DNA of 64,000 bases from positions 17,156,001-17,220,000 of the forward strand of contig NC_090785.1 of the NCBI RefSeq assembly GCF_040054535.1. Direction: 5' to 3'. Every line of letters begins with the position of its first letter. The stretch's first letter is position 1. Under the pieces are notes generated by a model, which was given only the letters and a program-made list of their open reading frames with translations, was not told where the DNA came from and did not search any database. Of this stretch, positions 30,566-59,419 are shown piece by piece. This DNA comes from Antennarius striatus. Taxonomy: Eukaryota; Chordata; Actinopteri; Lophiiformes; Antennariidae. The position numbers and the translations under genes were made by a program.

Positions 30566-32122
30566 GTAAAAACAGTAAATATTTACGGTTTACAATGATA
30601 GGTCAAAAAGTTACACATTGTACGTACTGACGCTAAGTATAATAGCTAAGCTAACATGAATTAGCTAGCTAACGTTTGTAGCTAGTTTCAGATGATATTT
30701 CTGCAGTCGCAATTAAAGCTAACGTAGTGGTGTAGTGCTTTGTTTCTTTAAACATTAAAGAAACGTACGTGCTTTAATTCTTTAAAGAAACAGTTCCTTT
30801 AAACACACCTGACTAACCTGGAGTTAGTTACTTATAGTTAGTCAGATGCCATCTGTCAAAGGTAAGCAGCGGTCTGTTTGCACTCATCAGCGTTTAGCTG
30901 CCACAAAAAGTGGGTCTGTTGTCCCACTATTGTTGAGCAAACTTGCGTGAGCTTTCTGGAATTTGCGGGGCTTGTCGCTACTGTGTGCAAGTTCTTATGA
31001 CGTTAATCGATAACTTTTTTTTCGCCAACGTGTGCGAAGCAATTTTGACTGAGTCAGTTGCAGTGAGTATAAATTAATATCTTGTGGTACCTTCCGTACT
31101 TGTACATTGATGTTCGTGTCTTCGCCTATCGTGATCGCTTCTTGAGAGAATACCAACAGCAAATGGTAGATTAAATAGGGCTGATACGATGTTGTTACGA
31201 GATAGGTCTTTGACGTCACAATACGATATTGTATTTGTAGCCTGCAAAACAGACTTTCTGCGATACGTACACGTTCAGGACAAAAGTTCTTCTCTGTATT
31301 TATGCCATGTTTGAGTCTGATTATACCTACAATAGTACTACACGCCACACGTCTGTCGGAAAGTATGAGAAAATCAGTGTTGACGAGTGTGCCATAGTGG
31401 AGCTGCGGTATCATGCAACTGATCTCCACTTGTGACTAATGAGACTACTTTAATACCATGTTGAGGTCCGATTAGTGCTTTTTGATTATTACAAGTATAT
31501 AACACATATAATGGGAAATAATTATAGTCGTCTTTTGAATCGTGTTTGTTGTGTCTCTGAAAAGAGATGCACCCTCTGAAGTGAGCCTCGCCCGTCTGTC
31601 ACTCACGTGGAATGCCCATTTCCGCCATGTGACTAAATGTACCTCTATTCCTTAAAGGCACAGGAACCAAGGGAAGAGGTTTGGATCACAGAATTTTATT
31701 TGTGGTGTTAGCTTTTTCAAGTGATTTTAAATGAAATTCTTGTCATGTTTCAGCGGACATAGCACATGTTATACTGGTGCTACAAAAGGGTAATAGTACC
31801 CACATTTTTTGTTATTCAGCAAATATTTCATTTTGAATAAAAAATCAACTTTAAATTAAATCGATCGAAGAAGATAGCTAATAATTACTGTAAAATCCTG
31901 TCCTCAAGCGACCTCATGAGCGCTTATGCTAAAGAGTTTTCTAAATAAAACACTGCTGAGTTCTGTAAAATACATTGCCTTGTATTGTTAATTTATATAG
32001 TGATTTCACTGATGATATTTACCAATTTTAGTCAAAGATTTGCTTCAAAATTTTGCAATGCCTAATTTTTACTCCATACAGTGTTTTCCTGTTGTTTAAT
32101 TTCAACCTTTCTGTCTTTCAAG
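30566..32122 (+). other. xiap: Presumed intron 1 of xiap
   Basis: 1.6 kb without a supportable exon. The minus-strand frame at 30995-31429 shows no recognisable domain. Short inverted repeats around 30740-30800 are built on the word ctttaaagaaac. Confidence 0.45.
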
Positions 32123-32158
32123 TTGGTCCATTGAGCAGTTTCTGGCCCAGCTTCTATC

Positions 32159-35100
32159 ATGTGTGATCACGAACAAGACAGCGATTTGCAGTGTGATGAT
32201 CCACATTTTTCCATGATGAACAGTCGACTGGAATCTTTCCGTGGCTCCAGCCTGGCCCAGCAGGTGTCTGCAGAAAGATTGGCTCGGGCAGGTTTCTACT
32301 TCACAGGCCACGCTGATCAAGTTCGCTGTTTCTGCTGCAAGAAGACTGTGGAGAACTGGTGTAGGGGAGACGCACCAGTTGAGAGACACAAGGAGGTAAT
32401 CATACTTGTAAAGAATAGCAAATGTTGTCCACAAAAATATAACTCTTTTTGGTCCCACTCTATAAAAGTTGAGGCAAGAGATTTCAAACTTACAGTAGAT
32501 GCACAAAGTAGATGCTTGACTTTTAGGTGTAAGATTAGGAACTGAAATCTATTCAGTATCATATAGAAACATCCATTGTTCCATGTAGCTCATTAACATA
32601 GAGGGAACAGGTTGTTGCTTGTGGCCTGTGGAATCATTCATTCATTCATCTTGAAGCTGAGACAATCAATTGTCTTGTCTTCAGCCGCTTATTCGAAATA
32701 CAGTTCACAGGTTATGCTGGGTTCTATCCCAGCTGGCTATGGGCAAGAGGCGGGGTACACCCTGGATAAGTCTCCAGCTCACTGCATGGCTCTGTGGAAT
32801 CTTTGTACACTGTATTGAAAGTCTCTCCATTAAAATTAATTGGAGCACGTTGTACAATGTAGATTCAGAGTATTTGAAACGGGCTCAATGAGTTTTGTGA
32901 CCAACCATTATCTTTTACCCTCCATAAGATGATTTCAGCCTATGAATAATAGAACAAGGACCTCGGAACCTTGACTTATTAAAATACTCAACAATACTGA
33001 CAACAAACTACTTCCCTCATCTCCATGGTCCTGACACCTTGACACGTTTTTGCCCACTCAGGATTGGGAACAACAAATTGTAATCAGATCAAGTGTTAAT
33101 AATGACGATGTATATGAGCTTTTTTGAGACATTTTGCAGAGCCCAATGCACAGCATTTAGTAACCATTTGTGTTTTCTAATTAGCATGTATAGGCTGCAC
33201 TGTCACTTGTGGGAAATGGAGTGTGATGTTTTTTTGTGTTTGAAATATGTGAGGATTTTTGGTTACGGCAACTATTTTTTCAACCAACAAAAATGGCCAT
33301 AAAACAAAAGTTTATTTTTTATTGTACTAGACAAATAACAATTTCATTATATTTGCAGGTTTCCCCATCATGCAAATTTCTTAGCTGTATCCACCGCACA
33401 GGTTTTAATCCGATTTCTGAAACCATGGAGACTAATGGTTCCACCTACAATGAAGAGGCAGAGGACATGGAATATCGCTTGAGAACAGGACAGGTGGTTG
33501 ATGAGTCCACCTATCCCATGGTGCCGCACATGAGGAATGAGGAGGCCCGGCTTCGGACCTTCTCTTCTTGGCCCAGCAATGCCTCTGTGAGACCACAAGA
33601 TCTGGCCCAAGCTGGTCTGTTTTACTTAGGGAAGAGTGACCGAGTGCAGTGTTTCTGCTGTGGTGGCATGCTGGGTGGGTGGGAAGAAGGAGACACTGCC
33701 TGGGGAGAACATACCAAACATTTTCCTTACTGCTTCTTCATTCTTGGACACGATGTTGGCAACATCCCATTCCACGGGACTTCAGAGCATCACAGCAGTG
33801 GAGGAAACGCCAGGGCTCATGTTCTCATGGGGAGTTTTGAGGAGAGGCTTCACAGCTTCCAAAATGTCCAGCACCCTATAGATAAAGAGAGGCTTGCAAG
33901 AGCTGGCTTCTACAGCACAGGTAGAGCAGCAATTCCTGAATGTGACCACAAAAACAACGCAAAATACTTAGTTTATTGTAGTAATTTAATATTTGCTCAA
34001 ATATTTGGGTCATCGCAATCAATGAACTTGTGTGTCCTTGTAGGGACAGGAGACAAGACATTGTGTTTCTGCTGTGGTGGAGGTTTGAAAGGATGGCAGC
34101 CTGATGAAGACCCGTGGGAGGAACATGCTAAACACTACCCTGGGTAAGAACACAATACTTCGTCCTATTTATAAACATAAACGCGCAGAGGCGAGCGCGC
34201 GCACACACACACACACACAGACACACACACACACTTAGCTGTTTCATTTCATATCATATGTTTATTTGTTTAATCAGATGCAGATTCTTGCTGGCAGAAA
34301 AAGGACAAGAATTTATTAACAGGATCCAGCTTCGAGGCCCACAACAAGATATGGCTGTAAGCATTCAGTGCTGTTACATCTGCTTGTTGAGTAAATTTTT
34401 GAATTTTACAAGATATTTGATTTTGAAAGCTTAATGTTAAAAAGAAGTAGTATTCCTAAATCAGGGTGACAATGTGGAGAAACCTGGTCAACATTCGATG
34501 TCCCCTGTAAGTCACATATCTGCTTATCCTGGCTTCTAACCATGATTACACGTGGTATTTATGAGACCCAGGAGAACAGGCATGCTGGCATAGGAAGAAG
34601 TGTCCTATCCAAAATATGGCTAAATCAGAAATGATTATAAAAATTACTTTTCACATGTCTTGCTAAATATGGATGCATGAACAGAGAAACCCTAAAACGG
34701 TATTTATTGCAAAAAAATCAAAATGTAATTATGTTGGGGAAATTAGATTACAGGAGCACAGCTGTTCTGTTTTAAATGGGTTTGGTTGCCATTCATTGCC
34801 CTTTTTCTCATGTTGACCACCTAACTTTCTCTTCCCATTGCTGTTGCGTCTTCAGCTTTTCTATTCATTAAAAGTAAAGTACAAAAATATAATTTTATTG
34901 CAAGTTGTATAGTAATATTCTCTAGTTTCCTACCTTATGCTTATTCCTCGTCATAGCTTGGTTCTTTTAATGGGTGTAAACAAAGTGATTCATATCTCCA
35001 AGGATACATGAACAGTTGGTCACTCCTAAAATAATAATAAAGATGTGTACATTAAGAGTAAACTGCTGTATGATAGTTCAACCAGAGTCCGACCTGACAG

Positions 35101-36336
35101 GGAAGTAAGAAACAAAAATTCACCCAAGCAACAGTCGAAAAGGGTATTAGGAGTAGGAAGAGGCTCCTGTTTCAAGTGACGGTGATACCTGTAACATTGG
35201 AATTTAACGGGTGTGTTCTTGTTTAAAACTACTTTAAAACCTCAAATTATGAATAAAGGGCTCTGCAGAGTTTGTACTGTGGGAGTGGCAGACAAATTGT
35301 AGTGAAACCCACTTCATTTAAACTCTAAAACACTGTAGATGTTGCAAACAAAAACATGTCCTGAAAATGTATACTATTATATTTGCTCTGTTGTGATTCA
35401 ATCATGAATCATTTGCACTTGTCTGGACTAGGAAACAAATGTATTTTGAACACAACTTTGTGGACACTGACAATATAAAAGTTTTTGTTACTTGTGCTAT
35501 ATTTTGTATTACAGTATAATCTTGCAGTTATCTTTGTTAAAATTGACTTTATTGAAGAAAATATGTCAACTGTTAATAAAGTCAATGACTCTAAACTTAC
35601 GAACAGTAGTGAACATTTTATTGTTATAGTCAGTCACTTTGAAAATAATTCTAACTGTATTTGTTTTCAGACTTCAAGTCAGGAGAATGGATTTTCAAGT
35701 GATAGGAATGGTAAATATTTATATTTTTTATTTTGACATTTCCTAAATTTGAAGAAACTGATGAGGGGGACAAATGTAGCTTGCCTACAAAAATTAAAAT
35801 GACAGGATAACAAATAGCTGTGTTTACTCATGGTTCATCTTTGTGTATAGAGGTGAGTCAGTCGGCCATGACTCAGAGGGCCATTGAGATGGGTCTGCAC
35901 CCCAGTGTAGTAGAAAGGACTACCTTGGACAAAATCAGCAGGACGGGCTCAGGCTACTCAAGTCTGGAAGCTCTTGTGGAGGATTGTCTGAACAACACAC
36001 CCCAGAGTGATGTGACCAAGACACCAGAGCAAGGTGCTGTATCCTGATAGCTTAAACACTACACTGAGACAGAGCTGTGGCAGCAGTGATTCCAGCCTGC
36101 ATATTCACATTTTGATCTTACCTCTCTAATCTGTTTTAGCAGATGAAGACCCACTGGAAAAACTACGAAAGCTGCAGATGGAGAAGCAGTGCAAAATTTG
36201 TATGGACAGAGATATCTGTATTGTTTTCATTCCATGCGGTCATCTTGTTTCCTGTAACGAGTGTTCAGTCTCTCTCAGTAAGTGTCCAATATGCTGCAGA
36301 GCCATAACGCAGAAGATCAAGACCTATATCACTTGA
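32159..36336 (+). CDS. xiap: X-linked inhibitor of apoptosis (BIR-BIR-BIR-UBA-RING)
   Basis: Coding exons: 32159-32395, 33359-33920, 34044-34143, 34278-34356, 35671-35710, 35851-36033, 36143-36336; 464 aa. XIAP is a cytosolic RING E3 ligase that directly inhibits caspases 3, 7 and 9 and builds ubiquitin on RIPK2. Domains: BIR1 about 22-87; linker with LRTGQVVD (120-127, the caspase-3/7 hook upstream of BIR2); BIR2 140-207 with zinc ligands C177, C180, H197, C204; BIR3 about 238-304 with C274, C277, H294, C301; UBA about 344-388 with MGL in place of the usual MGF; RING 416-452 with CKIC...PCGHLVSC..C...CPIC. The C-terminus is IKTYIT. Odd points: an intron splits BIR1, and His297 replaces a BIR3-groove tryptophan. 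The last exon has a TAGCAG tandem acceptor, so an extra Ala is possible. stag2 follows 1.2 kb downstream, as beside human XIAP. Confidence 0.94.
32636..32800 (-). repeat. GATG-tailed repeat in the xiap BIR1 intron
   Basis: On minus it reads 'gacttatccagggtgtacccc', 'gcctcttgcccatagccagctgggatag' and then 'aataagcggctgaagaca', with a (ATGA)n tail at the low-coordinate end. Same family as 9428-9730. Confidence 0.75.
34196..34235. repeat. (CA)n microsatellite in xiap intron
   Basis: CA run with short interruptions, directly after a GCGC-rich word. Confidence 0.85.
34357..35670 (+). other. xiap: Intron of xiap between BIR3 and UBA exons
   Basis: 1.3 kb of AT-rich intron. No further exon or repeat recognised. 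Confidence 0.6.
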
Positions 36337-36533
36337 GGGATTACATTTAAACACTAAATGTAGGTAGTCTGTGATGTGTATGTGTGGTGTGTGTATAAGT
36401 TTGTGAATATGACATTCAAACAATATTCTCAATGAGATGATGGATAGCTGCTAATACTGACATGTAAAATGTTTTAAATAGCTGGTGTGGCTTTCAAGGC
36501 TGTCTATATTAATACTTAAATCTGCATATGTAC

Positions 36534-36539
36534 AATAAA
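36534..36539 (+). terminator. xiap: Poly(A) signal of xiap
   Basis: AATAAA about 200 bases after the stop. A second at 36768-36773 could extend the 3' UTR by 230 bases. Confidence 0.55.
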
Positions 36540-36984
36540 TTATTATTCCCATTAATGCAGCGGTTTCTCACCAGATGTGCCTTTCTCTGTCTGAATGTCT
36601 TTCTTTTTTTTCTTTTTTTTTAGAGAGTTTCCACAGTTTAATTGAAGTGGATAGTGAATGTAGTTTTATATCCATATGTGCCCCTCTCATCTGTTTGTCT
36701 GGCATATTTAATTTTTTAACTCTATTTACTGATTGCTGCTCTGTATATAAATTCGTAATGGTAGTCCAATAAATCCTTTCAGAAATTGATCCATACCAAA
36801 TAATATCAGCTCTCGGGTGTGCCGTTAACCAGGGTGATGTGAAACTATTTCATCATACAATCTTGTGTCTCAAAGTCTGAATAAATTTTAATGATTGGAA
36901 TAATGATTGGAAATATTTTTTGTTTTTCTTCAATTACCTTTGGATCGTGACTGTGACTGGAATGGCAGGCATTTAGAGGATGTA

Positions 36985-37032
36985 AATTAAAATTAGATAC
37001 TTTATTAATCCCAGAAGAAATTACACAATTAA
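36985..37032 (-). repeat. SINE-type tail remnant
   Basis: On minus it reads 'aatttcttctgggattaataaagtatct', the typical 3' tail of teleost SINEs. The body is not recognisable. A similar minus-strand tail lies at about 49455-49505 in a stag2 intron. Confidence 0.4.
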
Positions 37033-37439
37033 TCCCCCACTCACAAAAAACTGACAAGATACACTGCAGATGAATGAGGTTGCAGTTATAAAGGCTTAAT
37101 TTGAAGGTTTCTATTGAACTGATATTTTAAGTCCCACAGTAGACTATCTTTTAAATAGACTACAAAAGCATTTAGATTTTGGTCATGTAGATGAATAACC
37201 ATGATCTATACATATATTGATACTCGATCTTCAGCAATCACGGGAAACTGAACAGTGACACTGCAAAGCTGTATATTTTTAAAAAATCATGTTCTTCTTT
37301 TGTTAAGAACTAACTATTAGAACCCGATTTATTCAAAAAGGAAAATACTTGAATGGAGTCAAATATTCCCCTGGAGTCCTTCAGTCCCGCCTGTAAGCAT
37401 TCAGAACAAATAGAGAAGAGCATTTGTAGTACTCGTCAA

Positions 37440-37511
37440 TGACCACTAGACGTCAGCTCAGCAGCGCTGCGCCTCATTCTAGTTTTGTGACCGCTAGGTG
37501 GTAGCTCTGCA
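37440..37511 (+). promoter_or_regulatory. Tandem CTCF-like motifs upstream of stag2
   Basis: Two related 24-base units (37440-37463 and 37488-37511, 48 bases apart) differ at about six positions. Each holds a partial match to the CTCF core on the plus strand: ccactagacgtcag and ccgctaggtggtag. They sit about 200 bases upstream of the stag2 exon 1 donor. Binding is inferred only. Confidence 0.35.
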
Positions 37512-37519
37512 CCAGGATT

Positions 37520-37702
37520 TCCTTCTCCCAGGTCGTCGAAACAACAAACCGAACTACGGAGCAAGCGGGGTGAGAGAACGTCCGAAACCGCCTCTGACCG
37601 CGACTTTTAAACTATTTTTTTCGGAATTGTAGTGGAATTCAGACGAAAGCTGTTCCATAATAGTGAAAGTTAAGGTTCTACCGTGACTACATTTGCTACA
37701 AG
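37520..37702 (+). promoter_or_regulatory. stag2: Probable stag2 promoter and noncoding exon 1
   Basis: A CpG-rich block followed by a strong donor, gctacaag|gtaagt, at 37702/37703. The next acceptor, attccag|gtcaca at 39657/39658, opens the exon that carries the start codon. Exon 1 is inferred. Confidence 0.5.
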
Positions 37703-39657
37703 GTAAGTTAGCTGTAAAATGGCGGAGAGCTATCTGGAAGTTAGTTGGTTTGTATTTTGCTAGCCGTCCCGCTAGCCAGGCTAGCCCTCGGTGAGCCCAG
37801 AGCGCGGATGTTTGCCTAAACCAAGTCGCTTCGCTAGCTCGCGGTACATGGCTACTTCGGTTGTTAGCAAGCTAGCGGACTGGCTTTTTGGTTCAATAAC
37901 CCCAAATATTTACTTAGTTATCAAAACAGATGTTTTAATATTCAAGACGACTGATTTGTACTTTATATATTTGTAAACAAAGTGTTTGTTTCTTATGCAA
38001 TACGTTACTGGAACTCCCGAGGCAAGATGGAGGACGCAAGGACGTGATGTTTTTTTAGGTAACGTTAGCGGTAGCTGTTAGCTCGGCTAACTAATGGTAG
38101 TTATCAGTTTGTTAATCGCATAATATGGGTTTTAACTATATGTTCCTTTTTCGGGCGAGAGCCACAAATGATTGTTGTGCAGACGGACTTCAGTAAATGT
38201 CATTTTGAATGTTCGTGATGAGTGGTATTGTGTACTAGCCAATATTAGCATGCGCTAGTACAGTAGGGCTTGCGTTGTTTTGTTATTCTGGTTGTGTTAC
38301 AATAGTGTAATAAATACGTGAGTGTTTTGGATATGTAACGATTATGCATTGAGTATTTATATTCTCGTTGCTTATGTGGTGATTTACAGCCGATTTGCAC
38401 TGAGTTTGCATGCTGAATATTTAAAATTTGAACTAGCTGACGATTGAGAAAAGGTGCTAATATCCTCAGTTGCTAATCTGGTGGCGCTAGCAGTAGCAGC
38501 GCACCGGCGTCAATTTTGACAGGAGCCGACGAAGAGTATAGCCTTATCGGCGCTGTTGGAGGGAACTCACTCGGTAGATGTTCATATTTTTAATATGAAG
38601 CCACTCACACCATATGGTTTCAAATATTCGTTTTATCCACGGTTGCCCAGCCTCACGTCACTGTAACAAGTTTATGCAATATTCAGCCCGAATTGGCGCC
38701 ACTTTTTCAGCATACACCCATAAAATCCCATCGTCTTGTCATGCACTACCCCCTCACAACCAAGGAAATAGGCACCTCGAGAGACCCGTAATTATAAAGA
38801 TGTAACTCAATAGCTTTGCTGTTGAAATTGGTCTCCGATGGATTATTGTTAGAAGTGTGACATTTTAAGATAATCGTTATATATGCATAGTAAAAAAAAA
38901 TCATATTTTTATATAAATATGTAATATATATATTATAATATAGGACAGACTAACTAAGACTTCGTTGCATCAGATTTTTTTCTTCAATGTTCACTCCCTT
39001 TTCTCTAGTAATACTTTAAGAGTGACACACTTATATGTCATTAGAGTGCACTGGGACTAAAACACACGAGGCGTAATGGGCTGGGTGATGGGTGGAGTTT
39101 AAGTTTCCCTTCGCAAGACTGCACAGTTGTGCTTTTATTTAATTTTGTGCCTGGAAAAGAGAAATTTGTATACTTTTTTAAAATTATGGTCAGAGGAAGA
39201 ATTTCAAAAGCTAGCTCTGGTTCTTGCTTATATCTGGATCTATGTGCCACTAATTTACACATCACAGCCATGCTATAGTTTCTCTGTGGCCTGCAGTATC
39301 TTGTTGATGTTGATACTATGTTTTGATTGGTTGATAGCAGCATGGGGCGGATAGGATAGTACCGCATTTGGCCAATCAGGAAGACACTCCAGCGTTCTAA
39401 GCCTGACGTTGTGTGAACCTAGAAGAGCTGAGAAAGAGAGGGAGCCAATGTTTCGTTAGGAGGCTGTGACAGAAACGTTTGTGTCCGCCCCCTGTTACCA
39501 TGTGAAACATTTTTTTCCTGAAAGGCATCAGAGAAACTCTCAAAACAGGATGGGATTTCAGAAAACTTTTTTACTTTATAGCATACATAGCCTTTACTGT
39601 GTTTACACGTATAAAAGGTCTATTAATATAATGAGGTCATACTGTTTCAAATTCCAG
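37703..39657 (+). other. stag2: Presumed intron 1 of stag2
   Basis: The first 400 bases carry many GCTAGC-like words, typical of fish promoter-proximal DNA. The rest is AT-rich. No coding exon is supportable. Confidence 0.45.
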
Positions 39658-39741
39658 GTCACATGCAGCCTCTACTTTCATGTGTTTGCTGAGGATCTCA
39701 AGCCAGTCATAAGTTGGAGTTGTCCAGAAGATGTTACAGAA

Positions 39742-57690
<17,949 letters not shown>

Positions 57691-58526
57691 GCTAATATCC
57701 AGATACTTTTGACGCTGGGATACAGAAGAGGCGCTTTGTATTTAAAGAGAATTTTAGACGCGGAAACAGAAGTGTTTTCTGTAAGAAAAACAAAATAAAA
57801 ATTTTTTTGGCTTGTACTCCACGTGGACCAATGATTACCCACACTCAGTGTTGCTTGCTCAGAGAGACTTTGTTTCAAATATTTACTTTTATAATCTTGG
57901 GTAAGCTCTTCCTGTGCAGAAATAGTGTATCAGGCCACTTCCAAACCTATTAGAAATGAGACATGAGAGAAAGAAAAATCCATGATAGCTTTTTCCACTT
58001 TCTTTTTTTTAATACGGGGTTGAATTGGTGTGCTTAACTTAAGAAACATTTTTTGTTTATGTCTAACCCTTTTTACAATTGTAGTAAGTTACCAGGTGTG
58101 AAGTAGTAATTTATAAACAGACTGTAGTAGCTTGCTTGTAATGTGTTAGCCAAGTGGATGGAGGTCTTCGTTTCTGTGCTCTTTATTTTTTCCTCCCTCT
58201 ATCTCATACGTTGTTTTTTTTTCCTCTGTCGTTGGACCTGAGGTGAGGTCCTGATAACCACTGGTGGTTAAGATGGTGAGATGTCACGTAGAATCAGTCA
58301 TGATCCCTTTATGCTGTGAAGATTCCCAGAGTCCACTGAACGCTCCACACTGTTAAACAGTATGTCCTAGAGCTTAACCCTGCCCCCTTCCCAACGATGA
58401 ACAGATTTTTATCCCAGTAGTGCCACTGTGTGGGCTCTGGCAGAAAGCAGCTTGTTCAAAGAATTACACCTCTTTTTCTCTTACAATCCAGCAGCATAAT
58501 GTTGAAATGGGTATCTCTACATTTTA

Positions 58527-59411
58527 AATAAAGGTTATATATGAATCGGTGCTGATTTTATATATGTGCTTTTTCTTTTCTTATTTTCAACTTTTCAGCC
58601 CTCAGTCACAAAGTTTGAGAAATGTGTAAGTAAAAAAAAAATTGAAAGCATGTCAAGCCATGCCAGGAAGATTTTTAAATTTGTATTTTTACCTTTTTTT
58701 GTCTTGATAATGTCTTTGGGTTTCTACCTTTTTTCCTACGTGTAAATTAGTTTGGATAAAACTAATGAAAAGACTTGTGAAATCCAGCTTTAAGGTTTTC
58801 TCAACATGTAAAGTCCTGTCACACAATACGCAAAGATTTCAAATCTCAAACGTGAAAAGTAGTTATTCAGTCAATAATAATGATGGAAGATTCAGCAGCA
58901 CTGTGGCAGCTAGACAAAGTTTAGATTCTGGCATATATTTGTCACAAGTTTTAATGAAACGTTTTGTCTACTGGGGTTGTTTAGTAGTCATTCCATGCTT
59001 AAGCCTTAAAACATGCTTCTGGAGGTCACCTTCTCTCACAGTAATTTTGTTTAAAGGTGGACAATTGGCTTCTTAGAACATGAAACATGAGGTGGTCAGA
59101 TGTAATGTGATTAAGTAGATGAACAGCCTACATGTGTTTTGCCTAATTATTTTATGTAAGTAAAAGAAAATTCTTTTAAGGAAAAAAGTACTGTTTATTG
59201 TTTGTTACTTACCACTACATTGGTATAAATTCTTACTAGATCATGTGTATATATACAAACTTTAATTTTTTTCCCTTCCTTTTGGTCATTTCTGTGTTTT
59301 ATTTTTTCTGCACTCTTGCCTACACTTTAAGTTTGTTGTCTATTATCTCATCCTCTTTCAGTCACTGTTTTCTTATTTGTACTTGTCTGGAGACAGTAAC
59401 TTTTGAATAAA
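58527..59411 (+). terminator. stag2: Candidate poly(A) signals of stag2
   Basis: AATAAA occurs at 57794-57799, 58527-58532 and 59406-59411, giving possible 3' UTRs of about 0.1, 0.85 and 1.7 kb. The last is followed by a GT-rich tract. Which are used is unknown. Confidence 0.45.
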
Positions 59412-59419
59412 AATCAACA

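Noticed and set aside
30995-31429. 144-codon minus-strand frame in xiap intron 1
   Set aside because: No domain and an AT-rich, biased composition; opposite strand to the gene.
33236-34147. A single 303-codon open frame covering two xiap BIR domains as one exon
   Set aside because: It includes intron at both the 5' end (before 33359) and 33921-34043. Homology requires splicing at STG|TGDK; the read-through part (RAAIPECDHKN..) does not fit any BIR.
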